NCBI GenBank assembly: GCA_028274925.1
Contig: JAQCNR010000246.1
Coordinates: forward strand, 1 to 5,925
Reading direction: 5' to 3'
DNA length: 5,925 nucleotides
Origin: Halovenus sp.
GTDB taxonomy: Archaea > Halobacteriota > Halobacteria > Halobacteriales > Haloarculaceae
Made by a program: the position numbers and the translations under genes. Under the pieces are notes generated by a model that had not been told where the DNA came from, did not search any database, and saw only the letters and a program-made list of their open reading frames with translations. How positions within the stretch are numbered: the first letter of the stretch is position 1; each line of letters begins with the position of its first letter. Shown one piece after another: positions 1-5,560 of this stretch.

Positions 1-78
1 TGGCTGGCCGAGTTCATCGATATGCTCGGCGACGAGGTGAGCCACGGGGAACCGGCGGTAGCCGCCGGCGACGACTGA
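1..78 (+). CDS. 3' end of an unidentified protein gene (partial)
   Basis: Frame 1 is open from the first base to a TGA at 76-78 and gives 25 residues, beginning WLAEFIDMLGDEV and ending in a small acidic tail (AAGDD). The codons are strongly G/C-biased at the third position, like the certain genes in this window, which supports real coding. The visible part is probably the end of an amphipathic helix plus a disordered C-terminus, which is not enough to name a family. The stop codon is separated by one base from the stop codon of the small minus-strand ORF at 80-201, so the two converge. The start and most of the gene lie left of the window. Confidence 0.6.
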   Translation, partial: WLAEFIDMLGDEVSHGEPAVAAGDD

Positions 79-79
79 C

Positions 80-201
80 TCAGAATAGGCCGCCGACTAG
101 CAGACCGAACACTTCTTTCACAGCCGTCTTCACCGCCGTCGTGAGCCGCAAGTCTGACTCCTCCTCGTCGGTCTCAGCGTCTAGTTGGCAGTCTCGCCCA
201 T
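80..201 (-). pseudogene. Small haloarchaeal ORF with a reading-frame break (about 40 aa if joined)
   Basis: The minus strand has an ATG at 201-199 placed 27 bases after a TATA element, the spacing of a leaderless gene. That frame reads MGETAN and stops at a TAG (183-181). A neighbouring frame then runs open to a TGA at 82-80 and looks coding: an acidic stretch (DAETDEEESD), then LRLTTAVKTAV, then the hydrophobic end EVFGLLVGGLF. About three quarters of its codons end in G or C. It has no ATG of its own. Adding one base or removing two near 181-186 would join both parts into one acidic protein of about 40 residues with a hydrophobic C-terminal helix. It lies 39 bases past the thioesterase stop and converges with the gene ending at 78. 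It may be a decayed small gene, an assembly indel, or a frameshifted gene; chance is also possible. I do not recognise the family. Confidence 0.4.
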
Positions 202-223
202 CGTGTCAACGTACCAACCGAGA

Positions 224-233
224 TGATAAAAAT
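224..233 (-). promoter_or_regulatory. TATA element for the small minus-strand ORF
   Basis: Read on the minus strand this is ATTTTTATCA, the AT-rich core in an otherwise GC-rich spacer. Its centre is about 27 bases upstream of the ATG at 201-199, which fits a leaderless archaeal transcript. It sits in the short gap after the thioesterase stop codon, so it would give the small ORF transcription of its own. The assignment rests only on composition and spacing. Confidence 0.5.
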
Positions 234-240
234 CTCGTCG

Positions 241-684
241 TTACTCTTCAGGGTCGCGTTCGATGGCCGCCTCGCGAAGCTTTCGGCACCGGTCGGACGC
301 TACGGTAAGTTCGGGGACCGCAGTCGGGTTGTTCTGTTCGTCGACGGCGACGAACACAAAATAGGAATCAGTCGTCTGTTCGCGTTCGCCGGTGCGGGGT
401 GACTCTCGAAATGCTCGCAGTCGAACCTTGATGCTCGCCTTGCCGGCGGCGTAGGCGTATGATTCGACGATGCAGGTGTCGCCCTGCGGGACCGGGCGCT
501 CGAAATCGAGTTGGTTGATGCGGGCAGTGACGCAGGTTTCGCCGGCGTGGCGCATTGCCGACATCGCACCGACTTCGTCCATCCACTTGACGATATTGCC
601 CCCGTGGGCAGCGTGGTAGTTGTTGGTGTGGGTCGGCTGGACGCGCTGGCGGTTCTCGATGTAGGTGTCTGAGACGGATGGCAT
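241..684 (-). CDS. Acyl-CoA thioesterase, hotdog fold (YciA/BACH-like)
   Basis: The 147-residue product is a single hotdog-fold (4HBT) domain of the acyl-CoA hydrolase group, which splits acyl-CoA into free fatty acid and CoA in the cytoplasm. The family signature is clear: N22 and the H27-G-G-N30 turn lead into the long central helix IVKWMDEVGAMSAMRHAG (31-48), with D36 in the place of the catalytic acid. It is followed by the strand segment around 54-68 (ARINQLDFERPVPQG) and the GKASIKVRLRAFRE strands (81-94). Length is normal for a one-domain member; these usually assemble into hexamers. The ATG at 684 is preceded by an AT-rich element at the leaderless distance. The gene is divergent from purM with 85 bases between starts. 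Haloarchaea make isoprenoid ether lipids, so its substrate is probably a small or medium acyl-CoA, but the sequence does not say which. Confidence 0.9.
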   Translation of the reverse strand: MPSVSDTYIENRQRVQPTHTNNYHAAHGGNIVKWMDEVGAMSAMRHAGETCVTARINQLDFERPVPQGDTCIVESYAYAAGKASIKVRLRAFRESPRTGEREQTTDSYFVFVAVDEQNNPTAVPELTVASDRCRKLREAAIERDPEE

Positions 685-705
685 ACTGTTACCTCGGAAG
701 GAAGC

Positions 706-714
706 GAGAAAACG
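706..714 (-). promoter_or_regulatory. Probable TATA element of the thioesterase gene
   Basis: On the minus strand this reads GTTTTCTCG, centred about 26 bases before the ATG at 684. The spacing fits a leaderless or nearly leaderless transcript. The core is a weak match, and it is supported mainly by its position in the divergent spacer. Confidence 0.35.
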
Positions 715-739
715 GTTGGGCTATCGCGACAACGACGGG

Positions 740-747
740 CTTTTGCC
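740..747 (+). promoter_or_regulatory. Probable TATA element of purM
   Basis: The element CTTTTGCC is centred about 26-27 bases before the ATG at 770, which points to leaderless transcription and supports that start over the upstream in-frame GTG at 665. It is embedded in a small inverted repeat, GGGC-TTTT-GCCC (737-748). A similar CTTTTG core sits before the CetZ-like gene at the same distance. Confidence 0.5.
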
Positions 748-769
748 CATTCGCGGCGCTCGCGGAGAT

Positions 770-1747
770 ATGAGCGAGGAATCTGAGAAACTCACCTACT
801 CCGAGGCTGGCGTCGACTTAGAAGCCAGCGAGGCTGCGACTGCCGCACTCGTCGGCGCGGCCGGCGAGTTCGAGGGCGATTATGCAGGACTGGTCGACCT
901 CGGCGAGCAGTATCTTGCCCTGGCAACCGACGGCGTCGGAACAAAACTACTCGTTGCCGAGGCCATCGGCGACTACTCGACAATCGGCATCGACTGCCTT
1001 GCGATGAACGTCAACGACCTCGTCGCACAGGGCGTCGAACCGGTCGCGTTCGTCGATTATCTGGCCGTCGAAGAGCCAGACGACGAGATGGCCGAAGCCA
1101 TCGGCGAGGGACTGAACCGCGGTGCCGAGGAAGCCGGCGTGGCGCTCGTCGGCGGCGAGACGGCGGTGCTTCCCGACGTAATCAAGGGCTTCGACATCGC
1201 TGGGGCCTGCGCCGGACTGGCTCCAAAGGAGGCAGTGTTCGACGGCGAGGCCGAGGTTGGCGACGTACTGGTTGGCTGGCCCTCCAGCGGAATTCACTCG
1301 AACGGGCTGACGCTGGCCCGCGAGGCAGTCACGCGCGAGCACGAATACACCGACCCGTTCCCGCCGAATCCCGACCGCTCCATCGGCGAGGAACTGCTCG
1401 AACCGACGCGGCTGTACACGGACCTGCTCGGCCCGCTCAGGGCGGCAGGCGTCAGCGGCGCGGCCCACGTCACCGGCGGCGGGTGGACGAATCTCACCCG
1501 ACTGGGCGAGCACCACTACGAGATTACCGACCCCTTCGACGCCCAGCCAGTTTTCGAGTTCGTCCAGCGCGAGGGCAACGTCGACGACGAGGAGATGCAC
1601 CGCACGTTCAATATGGGAACAGGATTCGTCGCGGCACTGCCCGAGGACGACGCGGAAGAACTGACAGCGGAGACCGATGGGCGCGTTATCGGTCACGTGA
1701 CTGATGGCGAGGGCACGGTCGAGATTCGCGGACTGACACTCTCCTGA
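770..1747 (+). CDS. purM: Phosphoribosylformylglycinamidine cyclo-ligase (AIR synthetase)
   Basis: PurM closes the imidazole ring of formylglycinamidine ribonucleotide with ATP to give aminoimidazole ribonucleotide, the fifth step of de novo purine synthesis, in the cytosol. The 325-residue product is normal for the family. Visible signatures are the nucleotide-binding TDGVGTK (53-59), D75 followed by NVNDLVAQGVEP (80-91), the GGET motif (128-131), SSGIHSNG (172-179), HVTGGG (233-238) and FNMGTG (280-285), covering both the N-terminal AIRS domain and the C-terminal AIRS_C domain. The ATG at 770 is preferred because it follows a TATA-like element at leaderless distance. An upstream in-frame GTG (665) would add 35 residues unlike PurM and would overlap the divergent thioesterase start. 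The gene appears to be transcribed alone, since a promoter-bearing gap follows it. Confidence 0.97.
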   Translation: MSEESEKLTYSEAGVDLEASEAATAALVGAAGEFEGDYAGLVDLGEQYLALATDGVGTKLLVAEAIGDYSTIGIDCLAMNVNDLVAQGVEPVAFVDYLAVEEPDDEMAEAIGEGLNRGAEEAGVALVGGETAVLPDVIKGFDIAGACAGLAPKEAVFDGEAEVGDVLVGWPSSGIHSNGLTLAREAVTREHEYTDPFPPNPDRSIGEELLEPTRLYTDLLGPLRAAGVSGAAHVTGGGWTNLTRLGEHHYEITDPFDAQPVFEFVQREGNVDDEEMHRTFNMGTGFVAALPEDDAEELTAETDGRVIGHVTDGEGTVEIRGLTLS

Positions 1748-1761
1748 AGAAACGTTTCAGG
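1743..1761 (+). terminator. Small hairpin over the purM stop codon (possible terminator)
   Basis: The inverted repeat CCTGAA (1743-1748) and TTCAGG (1756-1761) flank a 7-base loop and include the purM TGA. Its centre also holds the perfect 10-bp palindrome GAAACGTTTC. No strong T-run follows, so termination is uncertain. The symmetry could also be a protein site or chance. Confidence 0.25.
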
Positions 1762-1876
1762 CACACACCAACAAGCAACCGGGTTTCTCCCGACGAACCA
1801 AACCACGCCCTGGTGGACTGAACGGGCGAGGGAGCGTCGCAGTTCGCGGATCACGTTCGTTCTTCGCTCACAATAC

Positions 1877-1901
1877 CGAGACCTCCCGCTGGTCGGTCTC
1901 G
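1877..1901. repeat. 7-bp inverted repeat upstream of the CetZ-like promoter
   Basis: CGAGACC (1877-1883) is mirrored exactly by GGTCTCG (1895-1901) with 11 bases between. A second GGTC copy (1891-1894) could pair in its place. The right arm ends 11 bases before the TATA element of the CetZ-like gene, where an archaeal activator or repressor could contact TBP or TFB. This location makes an operator plausible, but no known regulator motif is recognised. Confidence 0.35.
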
Positions 1902-1912
1902 CAGCCGCCGGG

Positions 1913-1922
1913 ACTTTTGTAT
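1913..1922 (+). promoter_or_regulatory. TATA element of the CetZ-like gene
   Basis: ACTTTTGTAT is centred about 26 bases before the ATG at 1943, the spacing expected for leaderless transcription, and no Shine-Dalgarno-like sequence is needed. It is flanked by a short inverted repeat, GGGA (1910-1913) and TCCC (1922-1925), similar to the arrangement before purM. Confidence 0.6.
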
Positions 1923-1942
1923 CCCGCTGTCGAACGGCCGGT

Positions 1943-3505
1943 ATGGAAATTGCGGGCATCGGCGTCGGCGGCGCTGGCGGGCGGATTATCGACCGACTGG
2001 CCGGAGAATTGAGTACCAGTGGTGGCTCACCACTCGAAACAGTCCACGCCATCGATACCGATGCCGAGAGTCTGGACGCTCTCGGCACGATTCCGCGGGC
2101 GAATCGGCACGCAATCGGACAGTTCGAGACCGGCGGTGACGGCACCGGTGGCGACCGCGAACTGGCAGCAGAGATCGTCGAAAACGAACAGATAGAGCTC
2201 CGACGGGCGGTCGAGGATGGGATTCCGACGACTGTCGACGCAATCGTGGTCGCGGCTGGATTGGCTGGTGGCACCGCCTCGGCGGTCACGCCGGCGCTGG
2301 TCGCAGGACTGGCGAAAGTCTACGAACAGCCAGTGTACACCATCTCGGTGCTCCCGGCCGGGGAGACTGCGGAGCAAAAGCGAGCGAACACGGCGCAGGC
2401 GTTGACCGACCTGAACGAGGCCGCGACGGCACAGATTGTCTTCGATAACGACGCGTGGCTGTGGGGCAGTCGGTCGATACGCACCCACAGCGGCCGCCTC
2501 AACGCTGCCCTGACCGAGCGTGTTGGCGAACTCCTCACGGTCGGACAGGACGGAAAAGAGACGGTTGGCGAGCAGGTCATCGACGCGCGGGACGTACTCG
2601 CCACGCTCGACGGTGGCGGACTGGTCACGGTTGGGTACGCGAGTCGCTCGCTAGCTGCCTGGCGGGGCGCGAGTTCGTCGCTGCTCGACGGGCTGAAACG
2701 GAGTTTACTTGGCGATGATACCGAGGACTTCGAGCGCGGCGTCGCGATTCAGCGAACGCTCGGGTGGGCCACACGCGGCACGCTCACCGTCGAGTGTCCG
2801 CGGGGCGCGGCCACGCACGGGCTGGTCGCCTTTCGCGGGCCGCCAGAGTGGCTGCGCGGGGACGCCATTTCCAGAGGGCGAGAGTGGGTCGCCGACCGCG
2901 TCGGAATCGAGCGTTTGCGGAGCGGCGACCTCCCCGTGTCGGGTGCAGACTCGCTCGATGTGCTCGTCGTGTTCGCGGGAATCGAGCGCACACCGCGAAT
3001 CGAGGCATTTCGTGGAGAGCCAGACCAGCCTGCAGACGAGGAGAGTGGAGTGGCCGAGACAACCGAAGAGTCGGGTAGTGATTCGGCTGAGACAGCCAGC
3101 GGCGACGCTGACGAGGAGGCTGAGGCGAGTAACGACGACACAGCACAGGCGGACAGCGAAGACGAATCAGTCGACGACGTTGAGGCTGACTCTGCAGACG
3201 AGGAATCTCCCGAAGAGTGGGGTGTCGCGCCCGGCGAGACCGGAGCGGAGGAGGACGAGGCTGACGACGAAGAGGGAGAGGCCGGAACAGAAGATGCGCC
3301 AGCAGAGAGCGAGGACGCTGGAAACGATGGTGCGGATAGCGGAGACGACACCGCCGAAGATGAGACCGAGGCGAGTGCTGACACGGACATCGAAGGGAAC
3401 GAAGAGACCAAGACTGGATCCGAGAGCGAAGATAGTGCTGACACCGAGGAAGAAACCGCGGGTGGGGATGACGAAAACGAAACGGCGGACAGCGATAGTG
3501 AGTGA
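1943..3505 (+). CDS. cetZ: CetZ-family tubulin/FtsZ-like protein, non-canonical, with long acidic tail
   Basis: CetZ proteins are haloarchaeal tubulin-superfamily GTPases involved in cell shape and motility. Residues 1-355 align along their length with CetZ as I know the family: T1 loop GVGGAGGR (7-14), AIDTDAESL (36-44), the GTGGDRELAAEI segment (67-78), T4 region AGLAGGTASA (105-114), FDNDAW (167-172), T7 region VIDARDVLATLDGGG (212-226), and C-terminal RGPPEWLR...RGREWV, SGDLPV and TPRIEAF. Two features are unusual. The T4 glycines of the expected GGGTGSG are Ala at 108, 112 and 114. The T7 acidic pair is D214/D217, where CetZ normally has Glu at the second site. Residues 358-520 form a disordered tail of Asp, Glu, Ser, Thr, Ala and Gly with one Lys (490), no Arg or His, and one Trp (426). 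Most CetZ proteins are about 350-400 residues. Family is confident; the paralogue is not assigned. Confidence 0.9.
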   Translation: MEIAGIGVGGAGGRIIDRLAGELSTSGGSPLETVHAIDTDAESLDALGTIPRANRHAIGQFETGGDGTGGDRELAAEIVENEQIELRRAVEDGIPTTVDAIVVAAGLAGGTASAVTPALVAGLAKVYEQPVYTISVLPAGETAEQKRANTAQALTDLNEAATAQIVFDNDAWLWGSRSIRTHSGRLNAALTERVGELLTVGQDGKETVGEQVIDARDVLATLDGGGLVTVGYASRSLAAWRGASSSLLDGLKRSLLGDDTEDFERGVAIQRTLGWATRGTLTVECPRGAATHGLVAFRGPPEWLRGDAISRGREWVADRVGIERLRSGDLPVSGADSLDVLVVFAGIERTPRIEAFRGEPDQPADEESGVAETTEESGSDSAETASGDADEEAEASNDDTAQADSEDESVDDVEADSADEESPEEWGVAPGETGAEEDEADDEEGEAGTEDAPAESEDAGNDGADSGDDTAEDETEASADTDIEGNEETKTGSESEDSADTEEETAGGDDENETADSDSE

Positions 3506-3543
3506 AATAACAACAGTAGAGTACGTTTGTTCTGGTAATAGCG

Positions 3544-3551
3544 GAATTTAT
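3544..3551 (+). promoter_or_regulatory. Possible TATA element of the phosphoesterase gene
   Basis: GAATTTAT is the most AT-rich core in the 87-base gap after the CetZ-like gene. It would place transcription start near 3574, leaving a leader of roughly 19 bases that contains GAGG (3586-3589) just before the GTG start. The match is modest, and read-through from the CetZ-like gene is equally possible. Confidence 0.3.
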
Positions 3552-3592
3552 GTGGACTGGCCCCAAACCGATAGCCGAAGAGTCAGAGGACC

Positions 3593-4510
3593 GTGTTGCA
3601 CGACCACGACAGAGCGCCGGTTGAGGGGGCAATCCGGGACAGTGTCTCGGCGTTGCCAGCAGCCAATCCGACAATCGTCAGCATCAGCGACATCCACGGG
3701 TTCATTCAGGGGGCACGGAGCGCGTTACTGACGCTCTCAGACCACCCCGAGTACGACCCAATCGTCGAACCCGGTCGCCTTCGCTCACTCGACTGGGCCG
3801 GCGGCGACCAGTACGTCCTCGTCGTCAACGGTGACCTGGTCGACAGGGGCGCACACAGCGAGAAGGTTGTCGAGATGGTCGAACGCCTCGCCGAACAAGC
3901 ACCGCCGGGCCACGTCCGCGTCCTCTTCGGGAACCACGAGATGGGGATTCTCACGCCGGACTTCTTCGAGTGGAGAGACTGGTACTCGGTGACGCGAAGC
4001 GACCAGCAGCGCACGCAGTTCATCCGGTCGATTCAGGAGGGCCACGTGACTGCTGCCTACGAAGGATACAACGTCACGTACGCCCACGCAGGGCGACCAA
4101 CCCCCTACGAGGTCAGTGAAATCAACGACAAGTTCGCGGCCGGGGCGTCGACACTCGAACCAGTCATCGGCGACCCAGAGGAAGTCGACAGGCAGGAACA
4201 GCTCGTCGTCGAGTATCCCGCAGTGTTTGGCGTCGACGGCCAGACTGGCCGGGGCCCCGAGGCTGGAATCGCGTGGCTCGACTTCGAGTTCATGCCCGAG
4301 GACGCACCGCCGCAGATTGTTGGCCACACGCGTCAGGACAGTCCAGTCCGTCGGGGCAACGTCATCTGCCAGAACGTCATCAGAAACAACCGGCGGGCCG
4401 ACGGCGGTGAGGCCGTCCTCGTCGAGACGCCGGACCGAATCGCCGCACTGGGTCGAAGCGCCGACGGCGACGTCCAAGAACACGAGTTTACGCTGCCGTC
4501 GATGGGGTGA
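3593..4510 (+). CDS. PPP-type metallophosphoesterase (calcineurin-like)
   Basis: The 305-residue product carries the ordered metal-binding motifs of the calcineurin-like phosphoesterase superfamily in their PPP form: SDIHG (32-36), GDLVDRG (80-86), GNHE (113-116), a histidine in AHAG (164-167) and GHT (244-246). These residues bind two metal ions and the phosphate, so hydrolytic activity is likely. PPP members act on phosphoproteins or on dinucleotide polyphosphates (ApaH-like); the substrate cannot be read from the sequence. No signal peptide or membrane segment is visible, so it is cytoplasmic. The start is GTG at 3593, since an in-frame stop lies 21 bases upstream and no ATG precedes the first motif. 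GAGG three bases before the GTG is a possible but closely spaced ribosome site. It follows the CetZ-like gene on the same strand and converges with the HTH-CBS gene, with one base between stop codons. Confidence 0.88.
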   Translation: MLHDHDRAPVEGAIRDSVSALPAANPTIVSISDIHGFIQGARSALLTLSDHPEYDPIVEPGRLRSLDWAGGDQYVLVVNGDLVDRGAHSEKVVEMVERLAEQAPPGHVRVLFGNHEMGILTPDFFEWRDWYSVTRSDQQRTQFIRSIQEGHVTAAYEGYNVTYAHAGRPTPYEVSEINDKFAAGASTLEPVIGDPEEVDRQEQLVVEYPAVFGVDGQTGRGPEAGIAWLDFEFMPEDAPPQIVGHTRQDSPVRRGNVICQNVIRNNRRADGGEAVLVETPDRIAALGRSADGDVQEHEFTLPSMG

Positions 4511-4511
4511 G

Positions 4512-5072
4512 TTACTCCGAGGAGTTGGCTTCGGATTTCTTGCGAGCGATATCTGCTTCCGTGATGATGCCGACAATCGCTGAGTCCTCTTTGACCAGTA
4601 CGGCGTCGTTGTGGTCGAGGGAACTCTCGATATCGGCGATGGTTTCGGCGGGTTCGACCGTCGTGGTGGACTCGCTCATCACGTCAGCAACGGGCAGGTC
4701 GCCGACGTTTTCGTCGGCCTGTTGGCGAATACTGGACATACTGATCAGTCCCAGCGGCGCGCCGTCGCGAATGACGGGGAGCTGTGAGTAGCCTTTCGTG
4801 TCCATCAATTCGGTCGTCTCACGCACGCTCTCGTCTGGTTCGACGCTGACGACCGGCGAGTGCATCAGTTCGCGGGCGTGCAACAACCCACCCTCGGCCT
4901 CCTGCAGGGCGTTGACAATCCGGCGAAGTGTCGAGAGTCGAGGGTCGACATCGCCGCCCTCGATTCGAGCGATCAGTGGCTGCGAGACATCCGCTCGCTC
5001 GGCGAGGTCACTCTGGGTCAATCCCAGCTCATTTCGCCGCTCCCGGAGGTCTTCCGGCGTCGGTAAGTCCAT
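4512..5072 (-). CDS. XRE-family HTH regulator with paired CBS domains
   Basis: The 186-residue product matches the archaeal regulators with an N-terminal helix-turn-helix and C-terminal CBS pair (COG3620 type). Residues 7-60 form the XRE/Cro fold, with the classic LGLTQSDLAERADVSQPLIARIEGG stretch split over residues 16-40. CBS1 spans about 68-118 (MHSPVVSVEPDESVRE... GLISMSSI), and CBS2 about 129-175 (VMSESTTTVEP... VGIITEADI). CBS pairs bind adenosine nucleotides such as AMP, ATP or SAM, so this is probably a DNA-binding protein that responds to a nucleotide; target and ligand are unknown. The start is ATG at 5072. A TTG at 5081 would add three residues, but the strong TATA element is centred 26 bases before the ATG, favouring a leaderless mRNA starting there. 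It lies 51 bases downstream of the UPF0212 gene on the same strand and has its own promoter. Confidence 0.92.
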   Translation of the reverse strand: MDLPTPEDLRERRNELGLTQSDLAERADVSQPLIARIEGGDVDPRLSTLRRIVNALQEAEGGLLHARELMHSPVVSVEPDESVRETTELMDTKGYSQLPVIRDGAPLGLISMSSIRQQADENVGDLPVADVMSESTTTVEPAETIADIESSLDHNDAVLVKEDSAIVGIITEADIARKKSEANSSE

Positions 5073-5091
5073 ACCCGACAATAACCAGTAG

Positions 5092-5103
5092 TAATATATA
5101 AAA
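5092..5103 (-). promoter_or_regulatory. Strong TATA element of the HTH-CBS gene
   Basis: On the minus strand this reads TTTTATATATTA, the best TATA match in the window. Its centre is 26 bases before the ATG at 5072, so transcription should start at or next to the ATG (leaderless). Its leading T-run lies 20 bases past the UPF0212 stop codon and may also help end that transcript. Confidence 0.75.
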
Positions 5104-5123
5104 GCACCGGCAGCGCCCCGAGG

Positions 5124-5489
5124 TTAGTTGCTTGCTTCGGCTTCGTCGTCCGCGAACTCCTCGGTGGCGACGACTTTCAGCGGGACATCCCGGAGCGCGC
5201 CGCCGATGTCACTTTTCGCGATTCGCTGGGCGTGTTCCGTGCTCTCGGCGTTGAACACCTTCATTTCCAGTTGGAGACCAACGAGGGAGGTGTCGGCGGC
5301 GATGAAAGCCGAGTCAAACGGCTCCGCACAGGCCGGACAGTCCGTCAGTCCTACCTCGACTTCGACGTAGTCCATGTCTTTTTCGTTCAATCGTTTCCCT
5401 GCTTCGCTGACGGCCACACCGATTGCGTCGTCAACGTTGTCTACATCGTGGACCAACCAAGCGGCTTCCAGCCAGACACGGTAGTTCAT
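5124..5489 (-). CDS. UPF0212 (DUF555) family protein
   Basis: The 121-residue product is recognised as the archaeal UPF0212/DUF555 family, found in haloarchaea and methanogens, with no established function. Family stretches are the N-terminal MNYRVWLEAAWLVHDVDNVD (1-20), DAIGVAVSEAGKRLN (21-35), the DYVEVEVG strand (40-47), a CPAC motif (C51, C54), and AKSDIGGALRDVPLKVV (91-107). Only one CxxC pair is present, so a zinc or iron site would need a dimer or other ligands. The last dozen residues are an acidic extension (DDEAEAS) typical of halophile proteins. No signal peptide or membrane helix is seen. The ATG at 5489 begins the conserved sequence, so the start is secure. It precedes the HTH-CBS gene on the same strand by 51 bases, but that gene has its own promoter, so co-regulation is not implied. 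Confidence 0.93.
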   Translation of the reverse strand: MNYRVWLEAAWLVHDVDNVDDAIGVAVSEAGKRLNEKDMDYVEVEVGLTDCPACAEPFDSAFIAADTSLVGLQLEMKVFNAESTEHAQRIAKSDIGGALRDVPLKVVATEEFADDEAEASN

Positions 5490-5518
5490 ACACGTACTGT
5501 GGCGCCCACCCTACTCGT

Positions 5519-5527
5519 CTTTTTTGA
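5519..5527 (-). promoter_or_regulatory. Possible TATA element of the UPF0212 gene
   Basis: An A-rich run (ATCAAAAAAG on the minus strand) lies about 30-38 bases before the ATG at 5489, which would give a leader of only several bases. It is a homopolymeric run, not a typical TATA core, so the call rests on position and composition. Confidence 0.3.
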
Positions 5528-5560
5528 TTTCCTTCCGCTGTCAGAATCACGGCGCACCGC

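Noticed and set aside
665..769. 35-residue N-terminal extension of PurM from GTG 665
   Set aside because: It overlaps the divergent thioesterase start, has no PurM-like content, and would contain the purM TATA-like element. The ATG at 770 fits family length and leaderless spacing.
947..1696. 249-residue minus-strand ORF opposite purM
   Set aside because: It is an antisense shadow of the confidently identified purM, as is common in high-GC genomes.
3361..3456. Repeated AGTGCTGACAC in the acidic tail as a mobile or CRISPR-like repeat
   Set aside because: The two copies lie in frame in low-complexity coding sequence and encode the same Ser-Ala-Asp-Thr; simple codon repetition explains them.
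2749..3513. 254-residue Ser-rich minus-strand ORF
   Set aside because: It is the antisense of the GAC/GAG-rich acidic tail of the CetZ-like gene, whose low complexity keeps the reverse frame open. It shows no family motifs.
2709..3731. 340-residue Arg-rich plus-strand ORF
   Set aside because: It overlaps the CetZ-like gene and the phosphoesterase in another frame, is arginine- and proline-rich unlike haloarchaeal proteins, and has no domain signature.
3785..4576. 263-residue minus-strand ORF opposite the phosphoesterase
   Set aside because: It overlaps a gene with all PPP motifs intact and the end of the HTH-CBS gene, and has no recognisable family.
5079..5081. TTG start of the HTH-CBS gene, adding three residues
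   Set aside because: The strong TATA element is centred 26 bases before the ATG at 5072, so the mRNA probably begins at the ATG and would exclude the TTG.
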